A stretch of 8,772 nucleotides of DNA. Origin: an uncultured Eubacteriales bacterium. Lineage in GTDB: Bacteria; Bacillota; Clostridia; Monoglobales; Monoglobaceae. The translations under genes and the position numbers were made by a program. How positions within the stretch are numbered: position 1 is the stretch's first letter; each line of letters starts with the position of its first letter. Location: positions 1 through 8,772 of the forward strand of contig URZD01000086.1 of NCBI GenBank assembly GCA_900552305.1, in the 5' to 3' direction. This document shows, piece by piece, positions 1 to 6,682 of the stretch. The notes under the pieces were generated by a model, which worked only from the letters and a program-made list of their open reading frames with translations, was not told the origin of the DNA and did not search any database.

Positions 1-2392
1 TGCCGCACTGACCGTACAAGTGCTTGAACAGACGCTGGCACTCCGGCTCCCGTAAATCCAGAATAACGCTGTCTTTGGTATAGGTTACCAGCTGCTGGGC
101 ATACATATTCCAATACGGCGTGCTCTGCCGCGGATTTATCTTCATCCCCGTTTCGGGGTCGATAATCGACATCTTTACATTTTCGCCGCATAGCAGCGTA
201 TACGGAATTACCAGTTTTTCGCCGAATATCGCCGTAAATTCGTCCGCAGCGTAATATTTTTCTTTGCCGTTGACATATGTAACGTAGTCCCATTCAAGAT
301 CTTTGCCGCCGACCGTATCGATTCCCGGCGCGGCAATTTTCTTATAATAACAGTTCAAAGCGCCGCAGGCATAGGGGTTAAGCGAAAAATCGTGCTTTGT
401 TTTTGTGCCGGCTTTTACATCGCCGCAAAGGCTGCATTGTCTCCAATGATACGTTGAGTCATAAGCCAGTACCTCGCTGCCTGCGCACATTCCTTTTACG
501 CAGGCGGAGGAAACTTTGTTTGTTTTTCTTAAAAAATATCCGCAGTCAAGGCAGTTGGAATGTACTATTGCGATATTCCCATCGATAGGAGATACGGAAA
601 AGTTTTCACGAACCCATTCTCCGAATCTGTGTCTGTTTCGGTTCATCGCCATACCGCAATAAGTACAGGTCTGATAATGCCTGTTGACGTCCCCCTGCAC
701 ATAGGCGCTTCCCGGCGTATGCGTGTGCGCGCCGTGAGAGCATTTCGAGAAGCAGGTTCCGTGCGACGCGCAATAGTGGTCGACCCATTTCGGGTCGCTC
801 GGACATATATCATTGCCGCAGGAGCAGGGAGTTGCCGCCTTGCAGCAGGCAAGGCACTTGCCGCAGTACTGACACATCTCATTGGGTGCAAAGCAGCTGC
901 TGCACGTTTTGCAAAAATGCTTGCTCCACCCGGAGGAGCCGGGGCAAACGTGCGTGTGCGTACAATTCTCCTGCGCGCGCATTTTATCGCAGCAGCCGGC
1001 ACAGCCGCCGCAGGTGTCACACAAAACCTCCACACAGCCATCGTGCAGGTCGCAGAAATGATTTAGCCATTCATTACTCTCAATGCAGACACCGTGGACG
1101 CATCCGGCAAGGTCGGCATTATTCAAGCAACAGTCCAGACAGTAGCTGCATTCGGGGCAGAATTCGGTTTCTTCAAAGCATTCGCCGCAGCCGCTGCAGC
1201 GGTGACCCTCAGCGTCCCAGTCAACGCTTTCCGTACATATACCGTGCTCGCAGCCCTGACCTCGGCTTTCGTTAAGACAACAATCCGCGCAAAGACCGCA
1301 GTCGTCGCACATTTCATCTTCTTCAAAGCAGTTTCCGCAGGACTGACAGCGGTGAGAAAAATCGTCCCAGTCGCTGCTTTCTACGCATATACCGTGGTAG
1401 CAGCCGTTTTCTTCGCTGGTTCTGCGGCAGCATTCCTCGCATTTTTCACATTCCTCGCAGAAAATTTCGCACGAGCTGCAGTAATCTCCGCAATCAGAAC
1501 ACAGTATGTTGCCTTCGTAGTTGCACTGATTACAGTTTTCACAAATCCACTCCCAGCAAAGATTACAGTGATCCCCGTCCTCGCAGCGTCTGTCGTATTC
1601 TTCGGGGCAAGCGTGGCAGTTGGGGCAAATATCGCTCGGCTCCCAGTCGCTGCAAAAACCGCAGCTGCCGCAGCTTGCGCAGATTCTGTCGTCTTTTTCG
1701 GCGCAATTATCGCACAGTTCACAGGCGCCGTGGTATTCATATGCGCAGCTGTTACATTCCGTACAGTGGTCACTCGACCAGCAATCCTTACACGTGTTGC
1801 ATTCCAGGCAGATGACGCTGTCCGGAACACAGTCGACGCACTTTTCGCAGCTCAAGCAAAATTCGTCGATGGATTTACATTGGTCGCAGGAGGACAGACA
1901 TGCCTGACAAACGATTTCCAGACAGCAGGAACGGGTTGCACGGCAGGTCTTGCACATATCCTTCTCCTCAAGATTTCCCTCGCCGTAAAGACAGGTCAGA
2001 CAGGCGTCGCAGTACTGGCAAATGGCGCCGTTCGTCTGCCGGCAGTCTTCGCATATATGACAGTCGCTGCAGATATCCCTGCCGCACTCTCCGCAAAATT
2101 TACAGTGTTCGTTTTCGCCGCAGGAGACGCAGTTCCAGCATTCGGTGCAGTATTCGTTTTCATTCATTTCGGAAAAACATTCGCCGCAGCTGTGGCAATG
2201 AGTGGTTTCAAAGCATTCGCTGTTGGTGCAATCAGACGAACATCGGCCGCAGTTGCCGCAGCAATAGCTGTCCCAGTGGTAGTGACCGCAGCTGCCGCAG
2301 TTCTGACCGTCGGCATAATCCGCAAACGCCGTAAGCGGCAAAAGCGTCAGCGTCAGCATAAACGCCATGAACAGCGCTAAAAATCTCTTCAT
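1..2392 (-). CDS. Secreted, extremely cysteine-rich repeat protein (C-terminus beyond window)
   Basis: I recognise no named family for the whole protein. The frame is open from ATG at 2392 to the left edge (797 residues, no stop), so the C-terminus is missing. Residues 1-24 form a Sec signal peptide (K2, R3, hydrophobic core, AFA cleavage site), so it is exported. Residues 32-317 are dense CxxC and CxxCxxC clusters separated by short acidic spacers. Residues 318-551 are about five repeats of 46-50 residues. Residues 572-669 hold three looser CxxC-type modules, two of the form Hx3CxxCG with a later His (H572/C576/C579/H588; H649/C653/C656/H667). Residues 690-797 look globular and Cys-poor. I counted 128 Cys in total, 115 of them in 32-551. 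The start has GAGAGG upstream and lies 2 bases after the preceding stop, so it is the last seen gene of a three-gene operon. The CxxC clusters suggest metal binding or disulfide-stabilised surface structure; function is unknown. Confidence 0.88.
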   Translation of the reverse strand, partial: MKRFLALFMAFMLTLTLLPLTAFADYADGQNCGSCGHYHWDSYCCGNCGRCSSDCTNSECFETTHCHSCGECFSEMNENEYCTECWNCVSCGENEHCKFCGECGRDICSDCHICEDCRQTNGAICQYCDACLTCLYGEGNLEEKDMCKTCRATRSCCLEIVCQACLSSCDQCKSIDEFCLSCEKCVDCVPDSVICLECNTCKDCWSSDHCTECNSCAYEYHGACELCDNCAEKDDRICASCGSCGFCSDWEPSDICPNCHACPEEYDRRCEDGDHCNLCWEWICENCNQCNYEGNILCSDCGDYCSSCEIFCEECEKCEECCRRTSEENGCYHGICVESSDWDDFSHRCQSCGNCFEEDEMCDDCGLCADCCLNESRGQGCEHGICTESVDWDAEGHRCSGCGECFEETEFCPECSYCLDCCLNNADLAGCVHGVCIESNEWLNHFCDLHDGCVEVLCDTCGGCAGCCDKMRAQENCTHTHVCPGSSGWSKHFCKTCSSCFAPNEMCQYCGKCLACCKAATPCSCGNDICPSDPKWVDHYCASHGTCFSKCSHGAHTHTPGSAYVQGDVNRHYQTCTYCGMAMNRNRHRFGEWVRENFSVSPIDGNIAIVHSNCLDCGYFLRKTNKVSSACVKGMCAGSEVLAYDSTYHWRQCSLCGDVKAGTKTKHDFSLNPYACGALNCYYKKIAAPGIDTVGGKDLEWDYVTYVNGKEKYYAADEFTAIFGEKLVIPYTLLCGENVKMSIIDPETGMKINPRQSTPYWNMYAQQLVTYTKDSVILDLREPECQRLFKHLYGQCG
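740..1441 (-). repeat. Five tandem ~50-residue Cys-rich protein repeats inside the secreted protein
   Basis: Each unit opens with CxxCC (residues 318, 368, 418, 464 and 513, so spacings of 50, 50, 46 and 49). In units 1-3 it continues with a short spacer, GC-x-HG[IV]C, an ES..[DE]W segment, a C..C..C cluster with CFE, and then C..C before the next unit. Units 1-3 match closely. Units 4 and 5 are diverged but keep the Trp and most Cys positions, and unit 5 ends near residue 551. The regular spacing points to duplication of one small module. Confidence 0.8.
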
Positions 2393-2394
2393 AA

Positions 2395-2682
2395 TTAAAT
2401 CGCCTCTCTTTCTTTATTATTGCTTTGCTTTGTTCCGCACAAGGGGCAGTACTCCGCGTCATACGGAAGAACGTTACCGCATTTGGTGCAGCAACGGTGT
2501 TTTGCTTTGTAAATATCAAAAAGCGTTTCGGTACGCAGCTTTGTATGACAAACTCCGCAAAACCTGTTTTTTGCCGCCTGCGCATTGCCGCAGCCCGGAC
2601 AGATTTTAAACCTTTTCATATTTTCCGTGCCGAAACCGAAATGTTCCAGAACTTCTTTTCTTGACGGACTATGTTTTGTCAT
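2395..2682 (-). CDS. Small double zinc-ribbon protein (95 aa)
   Basis: A 95-residue protein without signal peptide or membrane segment, so probably cytoplasmic. It has two four-cysteine zinc ribbons: C28/C31 with C42/C45, and C65/C68 with C79/C82, the knuckles being CPGC, CGVC, CTKC and CPLC; C64 is extra. Residues 1-24 (basic, then a FGFGTENMKRF segment) precede the first ribbon and look like a conserved lead-in of a clostridial zinc-ribbon family, though I recall this only loosely. I chose ATG 2682 because GGAGG at 2696-2692 sits 9 bases upstream. An ATG at 2688 overlapping the upstream stop (TGATG) would be only 3 bases from that site. The next gene starts 2 bases after this stop, so translation is probably coupled. 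Binding partner is unknown: nucleic acid or protein are both possible for zinc ribbons. Confidence 0.85.
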   Translation of the reverse strand: MTKHSPSRKEVLEHFGFGTENMKRFKICPGCGNAQAAKNRFCGVCHTKLRTETLFDIYKAKHRCCTKCGNVLPYDAEYCPLCGTKQSNNKEREAI

Positions 2683-2687
2683 TTTCA

Positions 2688-3050
2688 TCAGCCTCCGTAT
2701 AATAGTTTTTTTCCGCATACAATGCAAATTATATCGCCGTTGTTCGCTTTTGCTCCGCAGCGCTTGCAATATTTCGCTTCTTCCTCAAGAGGAACGCACT
2801 CCACACACATCAGCATATCGGGATTATATACAATCGAATCGACCCATCTGCCGCACAAAGGGCAAAAGTTAAAATTTTTCTTGCCCTCCGCTTCCCACGC
2901 CGCCGAAAGCTCCGCCTCGGAATCGTCTGCATAATACGTTCCCGTGGTACAGACAAGCATTCCCGACAATTCGCAGAAAAAGTTGTAACGGTTTCCGCCC
3001 TGTGACGGAATAATTTTGTATGCAGCCGCTTTATGCTTCTCATTTATCAT
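2688..3050 (-). CDS. Zinc-ribbon protein with N-terminal Cys pair domain (120 aa)
   Basis: A 120-residue probably cytoplasmic protein. Residues 1-60 form a small folded region with C26 and C34 in a FFCELSG...C context. Residues 63-85 hold a first zinc ribbon (CPLC at 63-66, CVEC at 82-85), and residues 95-112 a second (CKRC at 95-98, CIVC at 109-112). The frame is open further upstream, but ATG 3050 is preferred because AGGAGG at 3064-3059 lies 8 bases before it and the upstream extension would begin over the promoter. It is the first gene of the minus-strand operon, and its stop lies against the start region of the next zinc-ribbon gene. I recognise the zinc-ribbon folds, not a specific function. 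Confidence 0.85.
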   Translation of the reverse strand: MINEKHKAAAYKIIPSQGGNRYNFFCELSGMLVCTTGTYYADDSEAELSAAWEAEGKKNFNFCPLCGRWVDSIVYNPDMLMCVECVPLEEEAKYCKRCGAKANNGDIICIVCGKKLLYGG

Positions 3051-3110
3051 GCGCCTCGCCTCCTCTCTGAAAAACTTATCAACCCGTTTCTTTTGCACAA
3101 ACCTACGCAA

Positions 3111-3140
3111 ATTATCCGCAAGCCGTTGACTAATTGCCAA
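3111..3140 (-). promoter_or_regulatory. Candidate promoter of the zinc-ribbon/Cys-rich operon
   Basis: On the minus strand, TTGGCA (3140-3135) and GATAAT (3116-3111) are separated by 18 bases; each matches consensus at 5 of 6 positions. Transcription would begin near 3104 and give a leader of about 55 bases before the ATG at 3050. It overlaps a plus-strand promoter candidate. Confidence 0.5.
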
Positions 3141-3154
3141 AAATGTGATATACT
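3126..3154 (+). promoter_or_regulatory. Candidate promoter reading toward the solute-binding/LuxR operon
   Basis: TTGACT (3126-3131) and TATACT (3149-3154) are separated by exactly 17 bases, close to the sigma-A consensus. Transcription would begin near 3161, leaving a leader of about 357 bases before the ATG at 3518. The -35 element lies inside the spacer of the minus-strand promoter. A nearer promoter could also exist, but I could not find a convincing pair. Confidence 0.5.
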
Positions 3155-3346
3155 CGTATTGGATATGTCTGCTAAAAAAGAACCCGTCTTTTTATTTAAG
3201 AAACTGCGGTTACTTTATAATAGGTTAAAACACATACGTAAAAGGTCGCCCCTTTATCTTTGTTTTTTGCAGACGGTTCTTTCCGGAGCTGCAAATTGTT
3301 GTTTTTTATATATTTACACTATACATAAAAATATCTTTTTGTCCCC

Positions 3347-3366
3347 ATACTTTTTGCAAAAAGTAT
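3347..3366. repeat. Perfect 20-base palindrome
   Basis: ATACTTTTTGCAAAAAGTAT equals its own reverse complement. It is preceded by GTCCCC. The arm 3343-3355 (CCCC plus ATACTTTTT) can alternatively pair, with one bulge, with either downstream AAAAAGTAGGGG unit. It could be an operator for a dimeric regulator, a transcribed hairpin, or the end of a dispersed palindromic repeat. Confidence 0.7.
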
Positions 3367-3398
3367 AGGATAAATTTAAAAAAATTTTAAGTTTTTTT

Positions 3399-3422
3399 AA
3401 AAAGTAGGGGAAAAAGTAGGGG
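3399..3422 (+). repeat. Two tandem copies of a 12-base unit
   Basis: AAAAAGTAGGGG occurs twice back to back (3399-3410 and 3411-3422), followed by a partial third copy, AAAAGTAT (3423-3430). The unit is nearly complementary to the left flank of the palindrome at 3343-3355. Confidence 0.75.
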
Positions 3423-3517
3423 AAAAGTATAAAAAAATGCAGTTAACGGCAAACGTTCGCTGTAAAAACACGGGAACGGATAAAAATCATAAAAACTTAT
3501 CACGGAGGGATTTTTGT

Positions 3518-4840
3518 ATGCGGCAAATAAGAAAAATTTTTTCGATTTTACTCATTTTTATCATATCGGCTTACTGTCTTTCCGGCTGCAAAAGATCGGG
3601 TCTTGACAAAAACAACCCCGTTACTCTTTCGCTCTGGCACGTGTACGGCGAACAGTCGGATTCGCCGATGAATCGGCTTATTGACGAATTTAACGAAACG
3701 GTCGGTATGAAAAAAGGCATTATCGTCAACGTCACGGCAATGTCCAACGCCTCCAAAATAGGCGAAAAGCTGCTTGACGCGCACAACAAAATTCCCGGCT
3801 CCGCCGAAATGCCCGACCTTTTCTTTGCGCACAAAAGCAACGCGCTGGAGCTTGGAACGGATAATTTACTTGACTGGAACGAATATTTTTCCGAAAAAGA
3901 GCTTTCTGCATATGTTCCTGAGTTTTTGGAGGACGGTACGGCAGACGGAAGGCTGTCTGTGTTTCCCGTGTCCAAATCCACTCATCTTTTATTTATCGCC
4001 GGGAGTCAGTTTGAACGTTTTTCAGCCGATACGGGCGTTACATACGAATCCCTTTCCGACTGGAACGGCTTTTTTGACGCTGCCGCAAAATTTTACGACT
4101 GGTCGGGCGGAAAACCGTTCTGCGCTTTTGATTATCCGCTGCGCGCCGTTGAACTTGCGGCTGCGGAAAACGGCGCGGCGAACATTTTTGCCGACGACGG
4201 ATTTTATAATCCTTCAAACGAAATTTTCAAGCAAACTTTTATAAAATTTGCGGATTCGTTTGCAAAAGGGCATATTATGCTTTCAAATCTCTATTCTAAC
4301 ACACAGGTTATGACAGGCGAGGTTGCGGCGGGTATAGGCTCGTCCGCCGCAATTCTTTACTATAACGACACCGTGACATATGAGGACGGAACAAGCGAGC
4401 CGATGAACCTTGAGATACTGCCGCTGCCTGCAGAAAACGGCAAAAAATCGTATATCACGCAAGCCGGAGTCGGTCTTTGCGCATATAAAACCTCGGTTCA
4501 AAAGGCAGAGGCGGCAGTAACTTTTGCCAAATGGCTTACCGAACCGGATAGAAATCTTGATTTCGTATGCCAAACGGGTTATATGCCGGTTACAAACGGC
4601 GCGTTTGACAAAATAGACGGCTACCGCTTTAAAACCGACGATTATAAAAAGCTCTATTCGACTCTGAAAAAAGCGAAGGAAAGCTCAGAGGCTTTATCGG
4701 AACAGCAAAGTCCCGAATATTACAGCAGAGTTTACGCATTTTACGATTATTTAAGAAACGAACAGAAACAATTTATGTTAAGCGACGCGCCGCCCGAAGC
4801 TCTTGCCGAGGGACTTTGGCAAAAGCTCTGCGAAAAATAG
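3518..4840 (+). CDS. Extracellular solute-binding lipoprotein, family 1 (ABC-type)
   Basis: A 440-residue lipoprotein of the usual size for family 1 binding proteins (SBP_bac_1), which typically capture sugars or oligosaccharides at the cell surface. Residues 1-24 are a lipoprotein signal: basic start, hydrophobic core, and lipobox LSGC with the lipidated Cys at 24. The mature protein opens with the typical beta strand and Trp/His segment (NPVTLSLWHVYGEQ, residues 33-46), and continues with the two-lobe pattern including the PDLFFAH and AVTFAKWLTEPDRN segments. The ligand cannot be read from the sequence. ATG 3518 is chosen because GGAGG lies 9 bases upstream and the signal begins there; the frame is open to an earlier ATG (3437) with no ribosome binding site. 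The next gene follows after 13 bases. No permease or ATPase gene is adjacent, so a sensory role with the membrane LuxR protein is plausible. Confidence 0.9.
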   Translation: MRQIRKIFSILLIFIISAYCLSGCKRSGLDKNNPVTLSLWHVYGEQSDSPMNRLIDEFNETVGMKKGIIVNVTAMSNASKIGEKLLDAHNKIPGSAEMPDLFFAHKSNALELGTDNLLDWNEYFSEKELSAYVPEFLEDGTADGRLSVFPVSKSTHLLFIAGSQFERFSADTGVTYESLSDWNGFFDAAAKFYDWSGGKPFCAFDYPLRAVELAAAENGAANIFADDGFYNPSNEIFKQTFIKFADSFAKGHIMLSNLYSNTQVMTGEVAAGIGSSAAILYYNDTVTYEDGTSEPMNLEILPLPAENGKKSYITQAGVGLCAYKTSVQKAEAAVTFAKWLTEPDRNLDFVCQTGYMPVTNGAFDKIDGYRFKTDDYKKLYSTLKKAKESSEALSEQQSPEYYSRVYAFYDYLRNEQKQFMLSDAPPEALAEGLWQKLCEK

Positions 4841-4853
4841 ACGGGGGATTGTT

Positions 4854-6455
4854 ATGCAAATATCGGTAAGGAACAAAAGACAGTCTATGCAAAAAAAGCT
4901 GTTCGGATATATGTTTATCCTGGCTATCGTTTTATTGCTTATATTTGCGGCTTTTCTATTCCTGTTCGGACGTTTTTCGACAACCGAGGATAAAATGTCG
5001 GATATATTAAGACTTCAGCTTGAGTTTTTCGACCGTGAAATGACGTCTTATTACAACGATATTACCTTGCGCGGCGCACAGCTTTCCGAAAAAGCCGCGC
5101 AGCTTACAGAGAAATATCTTAATTCGGAAAATACAGATTTCGGCGGCGTTCAAAATTCTTCTTTGCATATCAACGCTCTTGAGGAACGATATATTGATTT
5201 GTTGAAGAACGAGCTTTTAAAGGCAAGCTGTTCCGGCGCTTTTATTCTGCTTAACGCGTCTCAAACCGGCGCAAGCGGTTCAAAAGCAGGCGTGTATCTT
5301 AATCAGGATCTGTTCGGAACAACGGACAAGGAAACAATGCTTCTTTACAGGGGAAATGTGAAGGCTGCAATAAACAAAGGCATTATGCCTCACCGTAAAT
5401 GGCATTTGGAATTTGACGCCGACGTATTCCCAAATTTTGAAGAAGTTTTTTCGGATACCTCCGAGCCGATTGAAAAAGCCGCTCACATCTGTAATATTAT
5501 AACGCTTCCCGGGACGTCGGAGCGCGTTATGCTTGTTGCGCTTCCTATCAGAGGCGACGGCGACCGCGTTTACGGCATCTGCGGTTTTGAAGTGAACGAA
5601 AGCGTTTTTAAATCCGCGCACGCGCAGCCGTCCACACTTCCGCACATAACCTGCATATTCTCCCGCTCGGACGATAAAGAAATCAATATCAAAGAGGGAT
5701 TAAGCTGCGGAGCAAAAAACGGATATTTTCTTGCACCTAAGGATTCCCTCAAAATCAAGCCGCTGAAAAAGGGCCTTGTCGCTTTAAAAAATGAATACGG
5801 CGCATATATCGGCATGACGAGAAACACTACTCTTTATTCCGAAAACACGCCTTATTCGGTCTCGGTTATGATGCCGTATGCGGATTATTCCGGACTGGAA
5901 ACGAAAAACACCGTACAGCTTATACTCATAATTCTGATTTTGGGATTTGCTGTTTTAAGCCTTAGCCTATATTTTTCAAAACGGTTTATCCTTCCGATAA
6001 AAAAATCGCTTGACAAAATAAAGCAATCCGAAAAGACACATTCCGGTGAAAGTCAAAGCGGTATCATGGAAATTGACGACCTTTTTGCATTTCTTGCCGG
6101 AAAGGATAACGAATATCAAAAAATCTTCGACGAGCATTCCGAAAAAAACGAGAGTCTGCAAAGCGAGATCGAACGTATCAAGACCGAAAACAAGCGTCTG
6201 ATGAAAGAGCATAAAAATATCATCGTACAGGATGATTATGATCATTTCTGCTCGGGTTTACGCAGCCTTACTCCCAAGGAGAGAACAATATTTGATCTCT
6301 ATCTGGAGGGAAAAACCGTTCCTGAAATTTTGCAGATTGCAGAAGTTAAAGAGAGTACGCTTAAATACCATAACGGCAATATTTACAGCAAGCTCGGCGT
6401 TTCCTCGAAAAAGCAGCTTCTTAATTTTGCGGCATTGTATGCACGGGAAAAATAA
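4854..6455 (+). CDS. Membrane-bound sensor/transcription regulator with C-terminal LuxR HTH
   Basis: A 533-residue one-component regulator. Residues 17-39 and about 353-375 are membrane segments that bound a roughly 310-residue extracytoplasmic region. The region ends in patterns resembling a Cache-type sensor (VYGICGFEVNESVF, 239-252), but this assignment is tentative. After the second segment, residues 376-416 resemble a short linker or degenerate HAMP. Residues 418-455 are a charged heptad-like coiled coil. Residues 471-525 are a LuxR/GerE helix-turn-helix: LTPKER, then EIL..AEVKESTLKYHNGNIYSKLGV. No kinase or receiver domain is present, so signal must pass straight from the outer domain to the DNA-binding domain. 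Start ATG 4854 has GGGGG 6 bases upstream. It follows the binding-protein gene by 13 bases and ends at a hairpin terminator, suggesting they act together: the lipoprotein may present ligand. Targets are unknown and may include its own operon. Confidence 0.88.
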   Translation: MQISVRNKRQSMQKKLFGYMFILAIVLLLIFAAFLFLFGRFSTTEDKMSDILRLQLEFFDREMTSYYNDITLRGAQLSEKAAQLTEKYLNSENTDFGGVQNSSLHINALEERYIDLLKNELLKASCSGAFILLNASQTGASGSKAGVYLNQDLFGTTDKETMLLYRGNVKAAINKGIMPHRKWHLEFDADVFPNFEEVFSDTSEPIEKAAHICNIITLPGTSERVMLVALPIRGDGDRVYGICGFEVNESVFKSAHAQPSTLPHITCIFSRSDDKEINIKEGLSCGAKNGYFLAPKDSLKIKPLKKGLVALKNEYGAYIGMTRNTTLYSENTPYSVSVMMPYADYSGLETKNTVQLILIILILGFAVLSLSLYFSKRFILPIKKSLDKIKQSEKTHSGESQSGIMEIDDLFAFLAGKDNEYQKIFDEHSEKNESLQSEIERIKTENKRLMKEHKNIIVQDDYDHFCSGLRSLTPKERTIFDLYLEGKTVPEILQIAEVKESTLKYHNGNIYSKLGVSSKKQLLNFAALYAREK

Positions 6456-6461
6456 TAACAG

Positions 6462-6498
6462 AGCCACACAGCAGAGAATAATTCTCGGTTGTGTGGCT
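6462..6498 (+). terminator. Hairpin terminator of the binding-protein/LuxR operon
   Basis: AGCCACACA (6462-6470) pairs perfectly with TGTGTGGCT (6490-6498), and an inner GAGAA/TTCTC stem extends the hairpin. It begins 6 bases after the LuxR stop codon. The tail ATTTCAT is only weakly T-rich, so efficiency is uncertain. Confidence 0.65.
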
Positions 6499-6505
6499 AT
6501 TTCAT

Positions 6506-6682
6506 ACAGACAGCGAAAGGCATATAGAAAAACTTCTAAACGGATATCAGGATGTCAGCTTTAAGCCTGATAATATCATTACAAGAGCTGAAGTGATTGC
6601 TGTTCTGAATCGTATAACTCAAAATGACAATAGCGAAGATGCCGCCCACTTTAAGGATATGGATGAAAGTCATTGGGCTTAA
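6506..6682 (+). pseudogene. S-layer homology (SLH) domain fragment
   Basis: The translation from 6506 contains an SLH core: IEKLLNGYQDVSFKPDN, ITRAE and VLNRIT, then a spacer and FKDMDESHWA, which is the typical start of a following SLH repeat. SLH domains anchor surface proteins to the secondary cell-wall polymer. The frame stops at TAA (6680-6682), exactly where transposase homology begins, in place of the expected continuation after HWA. There is no real start: the only in-frame start is a GTG (6491) inside the terminator hairpin, with no ribosome binding site. I read it as a remnant of a surface-protein gene whose 5' part is gone and whose 3' part was removed at the insertion-sequence junction. 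Confidence 0.75.

Larger units (their letters stand above)
3155..3517 (+). other. Long AT-rich leader/intergenic region with palindrome and tandem repeats
   Basis: No convincing gene lies here. The stretch is AT-rich and holds a perfect 20-base palindrome (3347-3366), two tandem copies of a 12-base AAAAAGTAGGGG unit (3399-3422) and the ribosome binding site of the next gene (GGAGG, 9 bases before ATG 3518). I see no riboswitch that I can name. Confidence 0.6.

Noticed and set aside
643..1041. Other open frames on either strand within the Cys-rich gene (for example 643-1041 and 1381-1830 minus)
   Set aside because: They lie in other registers of the same repetitive sequence, are Ala/Thr/Arg-rich, and lack ribosome binding sites.
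1094..2380. A 428-codon open frame on the plus strand, rich in Ala and Val
   Set aside because: It is the antisense shadow of the Cys-rich gene: TGC/TGT codons read on the opposite strand in this register as GCA or ACA-type codons, which removes stops. It has no ribosome binding site and a low-complexity composition, while the minus frame has a signal peptide and ordered CxxC motifs.
3165..3368. A 67-codon ATG frame in the leader of the binding-protein operon
   Set aside because: It begins about 4 bases after the predicted transcription start with no ribosome binding site, shows no recognisable domain, and ends within the palindrome.
3399..3422. A CRISPR-like array in the leader
   Set aside because: There are only two adjacent 12-base copies with no spacers and no cas genes.
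3437..3517. An upstream in-frame ATG for the solute-binding protein
   Set aside because: It has no ribosome binding site and would put 27 polar residues before the lipoprotein signal. ATG 3518 has GGAGG at 9 bases.
6491..6682. The SLH fragment as an intact small gene starting at GTG 6491
   Set aside because: The GTG lies inside the terminator hairpin, has no ribosome binding site, and the frame stops exactly at the IS junction mid-domain.
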